Notes: generated from the sequence alone by a model not told the origin. A stretch of 64,000 nucleotides of DNA from Emcibacteraceae bacterium (GCA_041396985.1 JAWKXO010000003.1:62001-126000), one strand, 5' to 3'. Counted from the first letter of the stretch, positions 52,501 through 61,232 are shown. Translations and numbers: made by a program.

Positions 52501-55057
52501 TTAGCTGATTTGGATTTTTATATTCTCCACTATTTACGGCTTTTTCTACAATTTCTTCGGCATCAAAATTTTCGTGAGCATGGAGTTCAGGTCGTAATCT
52601 TACATTGAGTTCCTTTGATGCTATAAGTATACCCAAAAATAGGTCATCTAAATTTAAATAAGGTTGGATAGAGTTTTGATCAAGTAACCACTTGAATCCG
52701 CGAATAATAAGTGGACGCAGTGAGTCTCGCTCAGAATACATTTGGATATTAGGTGCTAGCCTAGCTGCAACTTGACGGGAGTCACTGAAGGCCAGTACCT
52801 TACGGCCGCGTAAGGGTGCAAATCTTGTAGCTTTCTGTGGACCAGGAGGCTGGATTTGGATTTGGCGGGTAATTAGAGCCTGAAAAGGTTGATCACCTTT
52901 CGTTTGATGATCTTGAACGTAACTTCTGCCGAACCTAGCCTGTTTGCCGCAAATTGCGCATGGCACAAACTTTCCTGGAGGCTCAGGACTTGTAACATTT
53001 TCTTCGTCATCATCATTAATATCAGACAATCGTGCTTGCCTGATATAGACGGTTCTTGTACGAGGCCCTATAGTATTAGGATTTATTTGTCCAGTCTCTA
53101 AATCGTAATCAGCAGGCTCAGCCGCATCTTCGTTAAGGGGATCTTCTAAAAGTAAATCAATTGGCTCAAGCAAACGGATTTCACCGCTAGCCATACGAAT
53201 TTGTTCGCCAGGCTCAGACCAAAGGTTATTAGGTTCTTCAATGTCGTCTGTATAAGCACGTCCATATGCAGTCCCACAATTCCGACAAGTAAAGAGTTCA
53301 AGTACTCGTGAGCCACAACCGCATGTTTCTATTGGTTGAGAGTACATTTTTCCACAGACACCAGTTTGGCTTTTTTCTGGGACCTCACTGCAATTTGGAT
53401 CCATGCATACCCAAAGTCCGGGCAATCCTCGGAAGAAATTATGGACTCGGCAAGGTAATAACCCTGGCACTCCAGGAGAACTTCGAGCTACGCTAGCTAG
53501 AGCCATTAGGGTAGTGACGGCTTTGTCCGCAAGTTCTTTAGGCACCTCTTTCTGAAAGATGAGTTCACCTAAATCAGCAATTGGAACCGCCTCTTGCATA
53601 CTAACGTTTATAAGACGGCCCATAGGATCGAATTCTTCTAATGCTATAAAAAGCGCTTGTTCACTAATCCCAGAAATGGGGACTTTACGATATTTAAGAA
53701 TCGGAGAGATAATTTTGAGACGATCTTCATTGGTTTCCGCTCCGTAGAATGCTTTTAAATCGATGGAAGATAAAGCATTAGCATCATTTAGAGTTCCCTT
53801 ATCTTGCTTTTCTTTCAATGCAAGAGAGCCCTGAACTGGTACGAAGGATTGAGGCAGAGTACCAGAGAGTTGTGCGCCGAAATCTGCAGCGTATTCAGCA
53901 TTATCAAAGCTTGCAGTTGCACAAATAACCTGCAAACGTTCCGTTGAAATTCCAATTCGATCTCGAAGTCTTCTAAGCAACAGACCAACTTCTGCTCCTG
54001 CTGCTCCTCTATAAAGATGTGCCTCATCAAGAACAACAAGAAATTTTTCATCTGGATTATTAGCTAACCAATTCTTTGTTTTATCAAAAATTGGTCGTTC
54101 AATAGGCCGCATCAACATATACTCAAGCATTGAGTAGTTAGTTACCAGGAGGTCGGGTGGGGATGTTTGAACCTCATGTCTAGTCAATAGTTCCGAGTCA
54201 TCGGGTAAAGTTATCGCCCTGACGAACTCTCCTGTTAGAGAGTTTATCCACTCCGTTCCTTTCTGGCCAAACCATTCTTCAAGATCTGGTTTGGCAGGCC
54301 ATTTTCCCCGTTTTTTCAATGCAGAGAGTAATTGGGTAGCTTTTAACTTATCTTCTGCATTGTCACTTTGAGTTCGGCGTAAAACATCTACATAGAAACT
54401 ATCGAATGACTTTAGTCTGGCAGTGTCCTTCTTAGGACTCCTAACCCCAGCATATGGAGTTCTGCTCGTATATCGTGCAAAACGTGGAGGACGTCCACAC
54501 CAAGCTTTAAATTTTTTGACTAGCCTCGGGTCACCAAGAATTCCCCTTAAGCGGCCTAACTGGTCGTTAACAAGTGCGTTCATTGGATACATTATTAGGG
54601 CACGCATAGCAGGTTGCTCAGCAAAGCAGGAAGGATTCTCCTTTGCCTCTTTTGCAAACTTTCCTAGTATTGGTAGAAGAAATGACTCGGTTTTTCCTGA
54701 TCCTGTTCCGGTCATAATAACAAGATTATTTCCATCAATAAGACATTTTTTGAGAGATTCGGCCTGATGTTTATAAGGCGGGTTATAAATTAGCTTAGGC
54801 AGGTCACCATCAGGAATACTTAGTAGCTCAAGTAATTCAAGTGCTGCCTCTGGTAATCCAGAAATTGATTCAAATTTCTCTCCTGAATGATATTTTGGAG
54901 TAGATTCTAGATAAGGAATTCTGTGTATTACTCCGTCCCGATCCAGTAGAGATTGCCTTTGTGCAACCAGCGAGGGTGCGCTAATGTGGTAAGTTGCCTC
55001 TATATAGTCCTTCAGCGAAGTATGCAGGTTTTCAATTGTCTGTTTTAAAGTTTGCAT
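49502..55057 (-). CDS. druE: Giant SF2 helicase with DUF1998, DruE-like
   Basis: An 1851-residue protein. Walker A is MTGTGSGKTES (115-124), the DEAH box is at 344-347 (VVLDEAHLYRG), and motif VI QQRAGRAGRRG lies near 1150. Between and after are Cys clusters that look like zinc ribbons (about 540-600, 1005-1030, 1430-1455). The C-terminus is DUF1998 with CPEACDTSCYRCLRTF (about 1695-1710), a Cys cluster typical of that domain. Length, order of domains and the DUF4338 partner match DruE of Druantia defence. It is fourth in a co-directional run. DrmA/DrmB of DISARM share pieces, but this is one chain. Confidence 0.82.
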   Translation of the reverse strand: MQTLKQTIENLHTSLKDYIEATYHISAPSLVAQRQSLLDRDGVIHRIPYLESTPKYHSGEKFESISGLPEAALELLELLSIPDGDLPKLIYNPPYKHQAESLKKCLIDGNNLVIMTGTGSGKTESFLLPILGKFAKEAKENPSCFAEQPAMRALIMYPMNALVNDQLGRLRGILGDPRLVKKFKAWCGRPPRFARYTSRTPYAGVRSPKKDTARLKSFDSFYVDVLRRTQSDNAEDKLKATQLLSALKKRGKWPAKPDLEEWFGQKGTEWINSLTGEFVRAITLPDDSELLTRHEVQTSPPDLLVTNYSMLEYMLMRPIERPIFDKTKNWLANNPDEKFLVVLDEAHLYRGAAGAEVGLLLRRLRDRIGISTERLQVICATASFDNAEYAADFGAQLSGTLPQSFVPVQGSLALKEKQDKGTLNDANALSSIDLKAFYGAETNEDRLKIISPILKYRKVPISGISEQALFIALEEFDPMGRLINVSMQEAVPIADLGELIFQKEVPKELADKAVTTLMALASVARSSPGVPGLLPCRVHNFFRGLPGLWVCMDPNCSEVPEKSQTGVCGKMYSQPIETCGCGSRVLELFTCRNCGTAYGRAYTDDIEEPNNLWSEPGEQIRMASGEIRLLEPIDLLLEDPLNEDAAEPADYDLETGQINPNTIGPRTRTVYIRQARLSDINDDDEENVTSPEPPGKFVPCAICGKQARFGRSYVQDHQTKGDQPFQALITRQIQIQPPGPQKATRFAPLRGRKVLAFSDSRQVAARLAPNIQMYSERDSLRPLIIRGFKWLLDQNSIQPYLNLDDLFLGILIASKELNVRLRPELHAHENFDAEEIVEKAVNSGEYKNPNQLIKILFSLRSKKPPEALLGSILTNLSDKFYGMESLALANLKENDENKSIILALPNISQIAESEEAKLSLARFWIRCWTGFGLTHTPGTWIDRKANEGYRIRSRNPNTKFDQINAILPEKEARKFFWDHWHPKLLTKFTTSKEGGNRYLNGSELSLQFDGEWVYCAKCRSVHRPIQFYQNCIECGHENVSLLSPCTDPVFIARKGFYRKPVIEALEDPPREPMAVIAAEHTAQLNAPQDEDVFSKAEEHELLFQDIELNSTHANSRSTAIDILSSTTTMEVGIDLGELSGVALRNMPPGRANYQQRAGRAGRRGNAVATVLAFGSADSHDEHYFSFPDEMIRGKVVDPKLTLNNPEITRRHIRAFLLQNYHQDRLSEIDPNQPHDLFSVLGSVSAFRQSNSALNYYDFTNWLNENETKLRNRIEKWLPNELSIEDKDILLGEFVKDCTEAIEEAISLDIVSEGNEEENDDGDEEAPEVGEERPQQASQPSNLLDRLLYCGKLPRYAFPTDVATFSVFDRDRSTPYRHIMKFSPSQGLPIALSQYSPGRQVWISGKCYTSGAIYSIIKENLHKAWETRKVYMECSECGYAKTFDRHEVSKGDVEDCPACSESNGFGPAKYWVRPPGFAHPIYEEEVTSPDEIPETSYATRAKLTMGTPGDSAGWHQANDRIRGLSTREHLLVSNTGPQEEGYTYCVKCGRIEASSSPIPSLGGPHQKPFPEKDDNAICEGIGPTRHIVLGTDFITDIGLFSLRVEKPIEIHPTHFSSQVALRTISEALAKSACKILEIEPSELMAEFRPALTIRGKSGKEVEIFLYDTLPGGAGFASQLVGKELELFQNALLILKNCPEACDTSCYRCLRTFKNKLEHRLLDRHVGVELLEYLISGKPPVFNAKRIKASTNLLLNDLKRRSEGNISFSENASVTYGSGNTIEVPVLAKVGSNQFIIALSGALTSGHPADPEISILRDNSSKYHVIVENELEVRANLPSVSLRVLQQIKDYGI

Positions 55058-55078
55058 AATATACTCCTCAAGTAGGGT

Positions 55079-56152
55079 TCAATTACTAGGTGACAGCCAA
55101 AGATTTTCTTGGAGAAATTCTTCTTCTTCATTTATTTCGTCATTTGGTACTTGGTACGCAAATAAACTATTTTCACCTTTACATTTATTTCCCAGTACCA
55201 ATAGACGTCTTTCTGCCCATAGAGGGATAGGAGAAAAGAATTCAATTCGAAAAATTGAATTATCAATTTCAGTCTTTTTATAAATTTGGGGTTTATTTAG
55301 TTCTTTGTCGATTGCCATTTGCAAATGCCATGCAGCATCGCAACCTCGCCAGCGGAAGGCTCCATTAGGAAGGTCAAGTAGGCGTATTACATTGCCTTCT
55401 TCTAGCTCAACTAGGCACCAAAGAGGAGAACCAAACTCTTGTGGTCGTCTTGCTACAAATATACCTGACTGGATAATTGGGATTTTCCAACGGCCTCTAT
55501 AATATGTTACTTTAGTTGAGGGGTCAATTATCTCAATCCCAGAAACAGGGCCACATTTGGGTTCTGCAGAAATACGTAGTAAAGACTTTGAAAGCAAATT
55601 GGACGAAGAAACTTTTTGTGGAGCTTTTAGCCAAGTTGAAGTTGTTAGTCGATTTAATCCCTCAGATAAAAGTTTATTTGCCAAGTCCTCGCCAAAATGC
55701 GGTTTGATCATTCTTGTAGTATAATAATATTCCAAGCGTTCAAAAATAGCCTTTGAAAGAAATTCATCCTGATCAGGAACTATTCCGGTCAGGAAAAAAT
55801 TACCACTTTTTCTTTCTACAAAAGCTGGAGGTGCAGCGAATAAACAGGTTCTTTTCGAATCTGTATCTTTGGTAGTAACATCATTAAGGTCTAATAAATC
55901 TCCAGAAACTACTAGGTCATTAATGAGATCCTCAATTTGTCCTTTTAAGCTCTCAAAGTCGTTTACTATGTATCGAAGGCTTTCCCCTAATGTTGAACTC
56001 AGAAAAGTAGGCGAACAAGGGCACAAATAGCCGGCTAAGCGCCTAATCATGGATGCTAGAAAAACTTCGTCAATTTCAGTGCCAGATTTATTAATACCAA
56101 GAACCGAACGGCAATATTTTACAATCTCTTTGGATGTAATAACTGAAATCAT
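55079..56152 (-). CDS. Unknown 357-aa protein of the Druantia-like operon
   Basis: A 357-residue soluble protein. Residues about 30-95 may form a winged-helix-like domain (ASMIRRLAGYLCPCSPTFLSS then LNDLVVSGDLLDL region). The rest is mixed alpha/beta with a WKIPIIQSGIFVARRPQEFG stretch and an acidic end (NEEEEFLQENLW). I do not recognise a named family; by position it stands where DruD-type proteins sit. The start overlaps the 958-aa gene's stop (ATGA) and its stop is 21 bases from the druE-like start, so all are one operon. Confidence 0.7.
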   Translation of the reverse strand: MISVITSKEIVKYCRSVLGINKSGTEIDEVFLASMIRRLAGYLCPCSPTFLSSTLGESLRYIVNDFESLKGQIEDLINDLVVSGDLLDLNDVTTKDTDSKRTCLFAAPPAFVERKSGNFFLTGIVPDQDEFLSKAIFERLEYYYTTRMIKPHFGEDLANKLLSEGLNRLTTSTWLKAPQKVSSSNLLSKSLLRISAEPKCGPVSGIEIIDPSTKVTYYRGRWKIPIIQSGIFVARRPQEFGSPLWCLVELEEGNVIRLLDLPNGAFRWRGCDAAWHLQMAIDKELNKPQIYKKTEIDNSIFRIEFFSPIPLWAERRLLVLGNKCKGENSLFAYQVPNDEINEEEEFLQENLWLSPSN

Positions 56153-59025
56153 GTATTCGCCCCAGGAATTAATAGTGGTCCGTGTTTTAATTTTGTACTC
56201 CTGGAAAGCACAGCAAGTCTAGCGCCGCGGATAAGTGTTTGTGAGGATTTTGCTTGTGTAATCAGGTTTACCAAATCATTTCGATATATCTTGGTTACTG
56301 ATTGAGGACGGTTAGCTAAATCAAAAACAAATTTGCAGAGATTATCATTTGAAGAAATACCATACCGTTTTGCAAGTTCTGTAAACCAAATTCTCATTGC
56401 CCTATGTCCTTCATTAGCTAATGGAGCATCTCTAATAATAACGCTGGAAAAGCCACTCTTATGCTTGATAAGCGATTGTAATTTAGATAAAGTTGCTACC
56501 GCATCACTTGAATTAATAAGCTTGGCTTCTGTGCGTGCCCAATCCCAACCTGCAACTATCCCAATTAAACCGTGCATTAACATGTTCGTTACTTGCCTTT
56601 GCCTAGCGGTTGCAAGAAAACCCGCAATGCGAGCTAATTTCCAGTAACGCAGTATCAACAAAAGTTTGATAATCTTCTTAGGGTTATCAGATATATGACC
56701 ATGGTTTGGATGCACGCCCAGCCCGTCTAATCCCTCTCCTGTTAGTCCTGTACTAACGACTACTGCATCAGTAAAATTTCCCACTTTCGCAATATAAAGG
56801 CCTCCTGGCGGTAGTATCCTTTGCGCAGTATGGGCTTGTTTTTTATTGATAGTTCTTACATTCATTGGTTTATCCATACTTATGAAATAAACCTTTGACT
56901 TGAATTCTGTTTGAACAGTCTCATCCACAAGGCGAATAAACAGGTTGTTTCCATCATGTCGAATAACCCAACGTACTGGGCGAACTTCATGCTCGAAGCG
57001 TAAAATGTGTTGGCCAAGATCAGCCCCATCAATTGTCAAACGTCCGGATGTGGCTTCCAAGTACCTCCATTCACAATTTTCTTTTCTAAGAAACTCGGAA
57101 AATTTTTTTTTCCAAATCTCTGGTTTTAATGGTAAGTTCAGAGGTGCACAAACTTGGCAGTTAAATATGTCTTCTTCACTCGAATTTTGGAGTGAAATAT
57201 ATGGAGTGATTTGGCGACTTGGGGGACCGTATACTGATAATTCAACCTCATTCTGCCAAAAAGTATCTAACATTGGGCTATAAGGGTCTGTAAATATAAT
57301 GAGACCTGCATGCGATGTTGTTTCAGGCACCCAAGGCTGTGGCTCTCGAATTCGAAGTTCAAGGTGACCTTCATGCGGTTCAAGATTATCACAAAAACCT
57401 TTCAGTCCTTTTATTCGAATTGTCAATAAATGTTTCCCTACGGGTAATTCAGAGAGTTGTATAAATGTTGGTTTCCCTGGAATATTGGCAGGAATAGATT
57501 TGGATTCTTTTCCATTAAGAATGACTTCATAAAATTGAATTTTATGATCAGATATTATACTAAAGCAGGGTTTTTCCGTTGTTAGCCAATCACTACGTCC
57601 TTCTCCATCCCAATTGCGGCCTGGTAAACCCACAGGACTGACGCTAATAGTTTTTGCAACTTTCAGCTTCCAAGTCAGTAGTTGTTGGATATAATTATCT
57701 GAAACAGTGTCCGGAACTTTAAAGTAATAAGTAGTTATATTTAAACAGTTTATATTAGAAAGTTGCATTCCCGTTAATAAATTTTCTACTGGATACTTAG
57801 AAGCAAAAATGTACTCCATACCTGGACGAACAATTCGTCCAGATATTTCTCTAGCTATACCGTCTGCACCAATGCGGAAGAGCCAATTGGGTCCAGAACT
57901 AATACGGCATTCAGTGTTAAGTAAATGATCAATTATTCCATTATTTTTTTCAAATTTTATAATAGGCAGTTTTGGATCAGGCCATTCTTTAAGAACGGCG
58001 ATACGACGGCCGGAGATTAACCAGCCTTGCGGCTTATTCCCATTACTCCCATTCAATTGACAGCGGGTCTTCTTCAAAAACTTGCTTAATTTTACATCAA
58101 GTGCTGCTATATCTTTGAAGCTAGGAATTTCAACTTGTAAGTCCCACCTACCACTTCCCTTATATTGTATCCTCAAGTCAGGTCTAATATCAGGCTTTAC
58201 GTTATTGTTGCGAAGCTTATTTATTTTATCAACTGGTTGATTTTGCGTAAGTGGATTTCGGTGACTTAAACCCTTGAAATTTTTTGATACTACTCGACTT
58301 GCTTCATTGATCCAACTTTTCGCATTTCGGGTTTTCTCTAAATCACTAACAATCCTCTTTAGGGTTTCTGGCAGAAGTGGTTCTTCTCCTTTTATTTGGT
58401 CTTGATGTAATAGTGCGAGGACAATTCTACCCACTAGCTCTTCTTGTTGAAGAAACTGTTCCAGTCGTGTTGAAATGTTGTATGTATTTGAAGCAATTAG
58501 TCTTCCTATTGTTGATGCTTCGGTGGAATTCAATCTTGCAAGGCTGAACCTTAGTTCATATAAAACTCGGGCAAATTGTCGTTGAAGGAAACGTGGTAAC
58601 ACTGCATGAGTGATTGGCCATGAAATTATATTGAAATGTTGTGCCCAAGTTCCGGAGGGAAATACCCCATTATATAATTTATGAAATTTTGTAAACCAAT
58701 TGGATACTCTATTGCGATACTTTGAATCCCAGGCAGGGGTGGTTTCTTCAAAAGAATGCCAATACTCATCCCCATTGTAATTATAACCTTTTTCTGCTGC
58801 ATAGATAGTCCACAGAAGCCAGTGAGGAGAAAGTTTCTTCTTCTGGATAATTCTTTGTCTAAGATAGTTAGAAATTTCTTCAAGGTTGCTCTTTGATAGA
58901 CCATGCTCTAATGCAAATAATGGAAGACCTGATTCCTTACGTTTTTCAGCAAGTAATTTAAAGTGATCCTTCATGCGTTCTTGCCAATTATCTAATGTGA
59001 CATCTGGGGAGGTTATGTCTTCCAT
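56149..59025 (-). CDS. Unknown 958-aa protein of the Druantia-like operon
   Basis: A 958-residue protein without a membrane segment. The N-terminal 200 residues are helical (SNYLRQRIIQKKKLSPHW; SWPITHAVLPRFLQRQFARV). The middle (400-700) looks like repeated beta domains (LEPHEGHLELRIREPQPW; LTIDGADLGQHILRFEHE), and the C-terminal 200 residues are helical again. No catalytic motif is obvious to me. It occupies the place of DruB and DruC in type I Druantia; it may be a diverged fusion of them or a replacement. It overlaps the druA-like gene by 13 bases and the 357-aa gene by four. Confidence 0.7.
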   Translation of the reverse strand: MEDITSPDVTLDNWQERMKDHFKLLAEKRKESGLPLFALEHGLSKSNLEEISNYLRQRIIQKKKLSPHWLLWTIYAAEKGYNYNGDEYWHSFEETTPAWDSKYRNRVSNWFTKFHKLYNGVFPSGTWAQHFNIISWPITHAVLPRFLQRQFARVLYELRFSLARLNSTEASTIGRLIASNTYNISTRLEQFLQQEELVGRIVLALLHQDQIKGEEPLLPETLKRIVSDLEKTRNAKSWINEASRVVSKNFKGLSHRNPLTQNQPVDKINKLRNNNVKPDIRPDLRIQYKGSGRWDLQVEIPSFKDIAALDVKLSKFLKKTRCQLNGSNGNKPQGWLISGRRIAVLKEWPDPKLPIIKFEKNNGIIDHLLNTECRISSGPNWLFRIGADGIAREISGRIVRPGMEYIFASKYPVENLLTGMQLSNINCLNITTYYFKVPDTVSDNYIQQLLTWKLKVAKTISVSPVGLPGRNWDGEGRSDWLTTEKPCFSIISDHKIQFYEVILNGKESKSIPANIPGKPTFIQLSELPVGKHLLTIRIKGLKGFCDNLEPHEGHLELRIREPQPWVPETTSHAGLIIFTDPYSPMLDTFWQNEVELSVYGPPSRQITPYISLQNSSEEDIFNCQVCAPLNLPLKPEIWKKKFSEFLRKENCEWRYLEATSGRLTIDGADLGQHILRFEHEVRPVRWVIRHDGNNLFIRLVDETVQTEFKSKVYFISMDKPMNVRTINKKQAHTAQRILPPGGLYIAKVGNFTDAVVVSTGLTGEGLDGLGVHPNHGHISDNPKKIIKLLLILRYWKLARIAGFLATARQRQVTNMLMHGLIGIVAGWDWARTEAKLINSSDAVATLSKLQSLIKHKSGFSSVIIRDAPLANEGHRAMRIWFTELAKRYGISSNDNLCKFVFDLANRPQSVTKIYRNDLVNLITQAKSSQTLIRGARLAVLSRSTKLKHGPLLIPGANT

Positions 59026-60245
59026 TTCAGATTTCCGGTATTATTGTTATTTTCTTTTTCGGTGTTCAAGTGACGAAATTGGTTTCCAAACAAATCAATT
59101 AAGTCCTTGTGAGTCCAATTTTGAAATTCTGGGAACCTAACTGCACGTGGTTGCATCCATCTTTTTACTCCAAGACTTGCTATTTCTTTTACGCTTAACA
59201 AGGATTCGATATTTGGCTTTTCATTCCCTGTTTTAAGAATTTTTAGAGCATTTGAAGCAAGGAAGCTGATAAATACTTGGCGCCGGATCCCATGCCGAAG
59301 CATATCTTCTTTAAATCCTAATTCTGATAATGCAGCTCTAGTTGTGCGTAAACGCCAATTTGGTCCCTGCCCAAATTGGTATTTGTCGGCATAACCATGA
59401 TTAATATCTCGGAGAAAATCTCGGAGTTCTAGGAATAAACTATCAGGTATATGAAAGTGTCCCCATCCACCAGTGAATCCAATTGGTTCCATATACTGGA
59501 GACCTTCAAGTTTTAGACGATTATAAACTGACGATCTTCCCATGGAGGAAGAAGTTGTTACTGCTAATAAAGAAGCTTTCTTTTTTATACCCGAAATAAG
59601 TCCAGTTGAACTACCATAAGCTTTAGCGAAATCATCAAATATATCACGACTGCGTAGCAAGCATGCTATAAGTTTACCTCCTAACAATGCATTATATGGC
59701 GGAATGGCTCCTAGAACGTAGGCATCCATAATGTTTACAAGGCGTTCACTTCTATCTTGCGCGCTCCAACCAATTAAATTATCACGAACAGCAAGATTGA
59801 AAACGGGATCCCCAATAGCAATGATTCCCATAAGTTTGCCATTATTCTTGTCCCATACTAGGTATCTAAGGCGTCTACCAAAGCCATTTGAAACTGGAAC
59901 TGACCAGGTTAAAGATGCCAATCTGAATAAATCGCCTTGCTCAGTGCCGGATGAAATAAGTTCGATAACCGGAGAAACTCTCTTAGGATTGACCTCATTT
60001 CCTTCGGCAAAGTACATTAAGAGCTTTTCAAACTTATCTAAAATGAATTCTCTGTTTTTCTTCAGTTTATCTTCACGCTGAACTCGGTGAACACTCCTAA
60101 CTATTTCTTTGCTTTCCCCCTCAATTATTAACTCACCATTGTCTGATTTGGCGAACCCAATGTTTCTAAGGTGTCTACGAAGTTTTCTTTTTAGGTTAGC
60201 CTCACGAGATGTAACTTTGACAAATGTATTGAATGTTTTGACCAC
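59013..60245 (-). CDS. druA: DruA-like DUF4338 protein
   Basis: A 410-residue protein of the DUF4338 family. The signature runs from about residue 128 to 245: YLVWDKNNGKLMGIIAIGDP, then LAVRDNLIGWS, the VLGAIPPYNALLGGKL turn, and VTTSSSMGRSSVYNRL. DUF4338 is the defining domain of DruA in type I Druantia; its biochemical role is still unclear. The N-terminal 100 residues are helical and basic and could bind DNA. It is the first gene of the operon, next to the tRNA-proximal end of element 2. Confidence 0.82.
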   Translation of the reverse strand: MVKTFNTFVKVTSREANLKRKLRRHLRNIGFAKSDNGELIIEGESKEIVRSVHRVQREDKLKKNREFILDKFEKLLMYFAEGNEVNPKRVSPVIELISSGTEQGDLFRLASLTWSVPVSNGFGRRLRYLVWDKNNGKLMGIIAIGDPVFNLAVRDNLIGWSAQDRSERLVNIMDAYVLGAIPPYNALLGGKLIACLLRSRDIFDDFAKAYGSSTGLISGIKKKASLLAVTTSSSMGRSSVYNRLKLEGLQYMEPIGFTGGWGHFHIPDSLFLELRDFLRDINHGYADKYQFGQGPNWRLRTTRAALSELGFKEDMLRHGIRRQVFISFLASNALKILKTGNEKPNIESLLSVKEIASLGVKRWMQPRAVRFPEFQNWTHKDLIDLFGNQFRHLNTEKENNNNTGNLKWKT

Positions 60246-60740
60246 GATTTATATGCTCCCCCATTTTAATTGGATCCATCTTTATTAAAAACAATAATAT
60301 TTTTTTCGGACCTAAAAATTTATACAATTTTGACATGTTTTAAGATAAATATAAAGCAATATTAACTGAAGTAATTATTTAGCAAATAACTATCACTAAG
60401 TTATTGTTTAATAAAATTATGATTAGAAGATTCCTAATATATGTAACTATGAACTGTAACTATTTTGACTTCAACAATTTAAGTAGATTGATAGAGTTTC
60501 TAATACGAAATTAAGAAGTGAAATGGGTGATGTTGTCAATTATTGAAATTAAGATTACAATGTGATGGGGATACAAAACAATTATTATGATTGATTGATT
60601 TCTGCATATTTTTTGGGTTAATTTACTATATGATTTATATTTCACATTAATTTATTTAGATTTAAACATAATAATATTTGTGGGTATATTTGTGGGTAAT
60701 TGCTAATTAATTAGAAAAAATTATTTATTTTCAATAAATT
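60246..60740. other. AT-rich noncoding end of element 2
   Basis: About 495 bases with no convincing gene. It must hold the promoter of the druA-like operon (reading left). TTTGTGGGTATA and TTTGTGGGTAAT (60677-60700) are tandem 12-base repeats 41 bases from the tRNA end. I see no integrase remnant. Confidence 0.55.
60677..60700 (+). repeat. Right arm-type repeats of element 2 (TTTGTGGGTA)
   Basis: Two direct copies of TTTGTGGGTA at 12-base spacing. Same period as the CAGTGTACT and TGTGTAGCA arrays at the other element ends, different sequence. Confidence 0.6.
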
Positions 60741-60759
60741 ATGGAGGAGAGGAAGGGAT
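60741..60759. repeat. att site within the tRNA-Ser 3' end
   Basis: ATGGAGGAGAGGAAGGGAT, complement of the T-stem, acceptor arm and CCA of tRNA-Ser. Identical over 19 bases to 23752-23770 and over 18 to 43266-43283. Confidence 0.85.
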
Positions 60760-60829
60760 TCGAACCCTCGAGAGCTTGCGCTCAACACACTTTCCAGGCG
60801 TGCGCCTTAAACCACTCGGCCACCTCTCC
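60742..60829 (-). tRNA. tRNA-Ser (anticodon GGA)
   Basis: An 88-nt class II tRNA including an encoded CCA. The acceptor pairs GGAGAGG with CCTCTCC; the D arm has GCCGAGTGG; the anticodon loop is CTGGAAA (anticodon GGA, reading UCC/UCU); a long variable arm (TTGAGCGCAAGCTCTC) and TTCGAAT T-loop follow. The discriminator base is T (U73), whereas bacterial tRNA-Ser normally has G73. Its 3' end is the integration target of the island; the gene stays complete because the element supplies the same sequence. Confidence 0.95.
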
Positions 60830-60962
60830 TTAGCAGGCGCAATATAACGTTCTTTTACCAAGACGCAAGTAAAGAGATCAAATTGTTTTCTGTTTTTATG
60901 AAATCTGTCTATTAATCGCCTTAAAAGGGCGTTAGGCTCTATTCGGAATAGATGGAGTATAA

Positions 60963-61232
60963 ATGATGTTGAGCCGCCTGCTCGCTTATATATTATTATC
61001 GCTGACAGTCATTATGCTTGGAGCGGAATTACTTAAGTTTCTGGTAGGCGGTGAGCAGGGTCTGATCAGTATTTCTCATGTGGTGAATTTTGTCAGCGCT
61101 TTGAATGGACCACATCTTGCTTCGGCCGATTCCCCGGATAGCTGGCAGACTATGCTGTCCCCGGTTCTGAAATTTCCGATTATTGTGGTCTTTGGGGTCA
61201 TAACAATGCTTCTGTTTCTGGAAAACAGGTAA
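60963..61232 (+). CDS. Small membrane protein, hypothetical
   Basis: An 89-residue protein with two hydrophobic helices (residues 3-28 and 66-87) joined by a polar loop (SALNGPHLASADSPDSW). No known motif. It sits between tRNA-Ser and rpmF, all convergent or parallel to chromosomal genes, and begins with two Met codons. A small inner-membrane protein of unknown role, probably conserved in relatives. Confidence 0.65.
   Translation: MMLSRLLAYILLSLTVIMLGAELLKFLVGGEQGLISISHVVNFVSALNGPHLASADSPDSWQTMLSPVLKFPIIVVFGVITMLLFLENR

Larger units (their letters stand above)
43266..60759. mobile_element. Integrase-less element 2 (umuDC and Druantia-like defence)
   Basis: 17.5 kb between the central att copy and the tRNA-Ser end. 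It carries XRE regulator, membrane proteins, umuDC, NERD-helicase and a Druantia-like operon but no recombinase. Its end repeats (TGTGTAGCA at 43335-43379; TTTGTGGGTA at 60677-60700) have the same 12-base period as in element 1 but different sequence, pointing to a different original integrase. This fits an element mobilisable only in trans, or one that lost its integrase. Confidence 0.7.

Noticed and set aside
47463..60245. DISARM instead of Druantia
   Set aside because: DISARM needs a methylase and separate DrmA, DrmB and DrmC; here helicase and DUF1998 are one chain and a DUF4338 protein is present.
23752..60759. CRISPR array interpretation of the short 12-base repeats
   Set aside because: Repeats are too short, only two or three units, with no spacers and no cas genes; they fit integrase arm sites.
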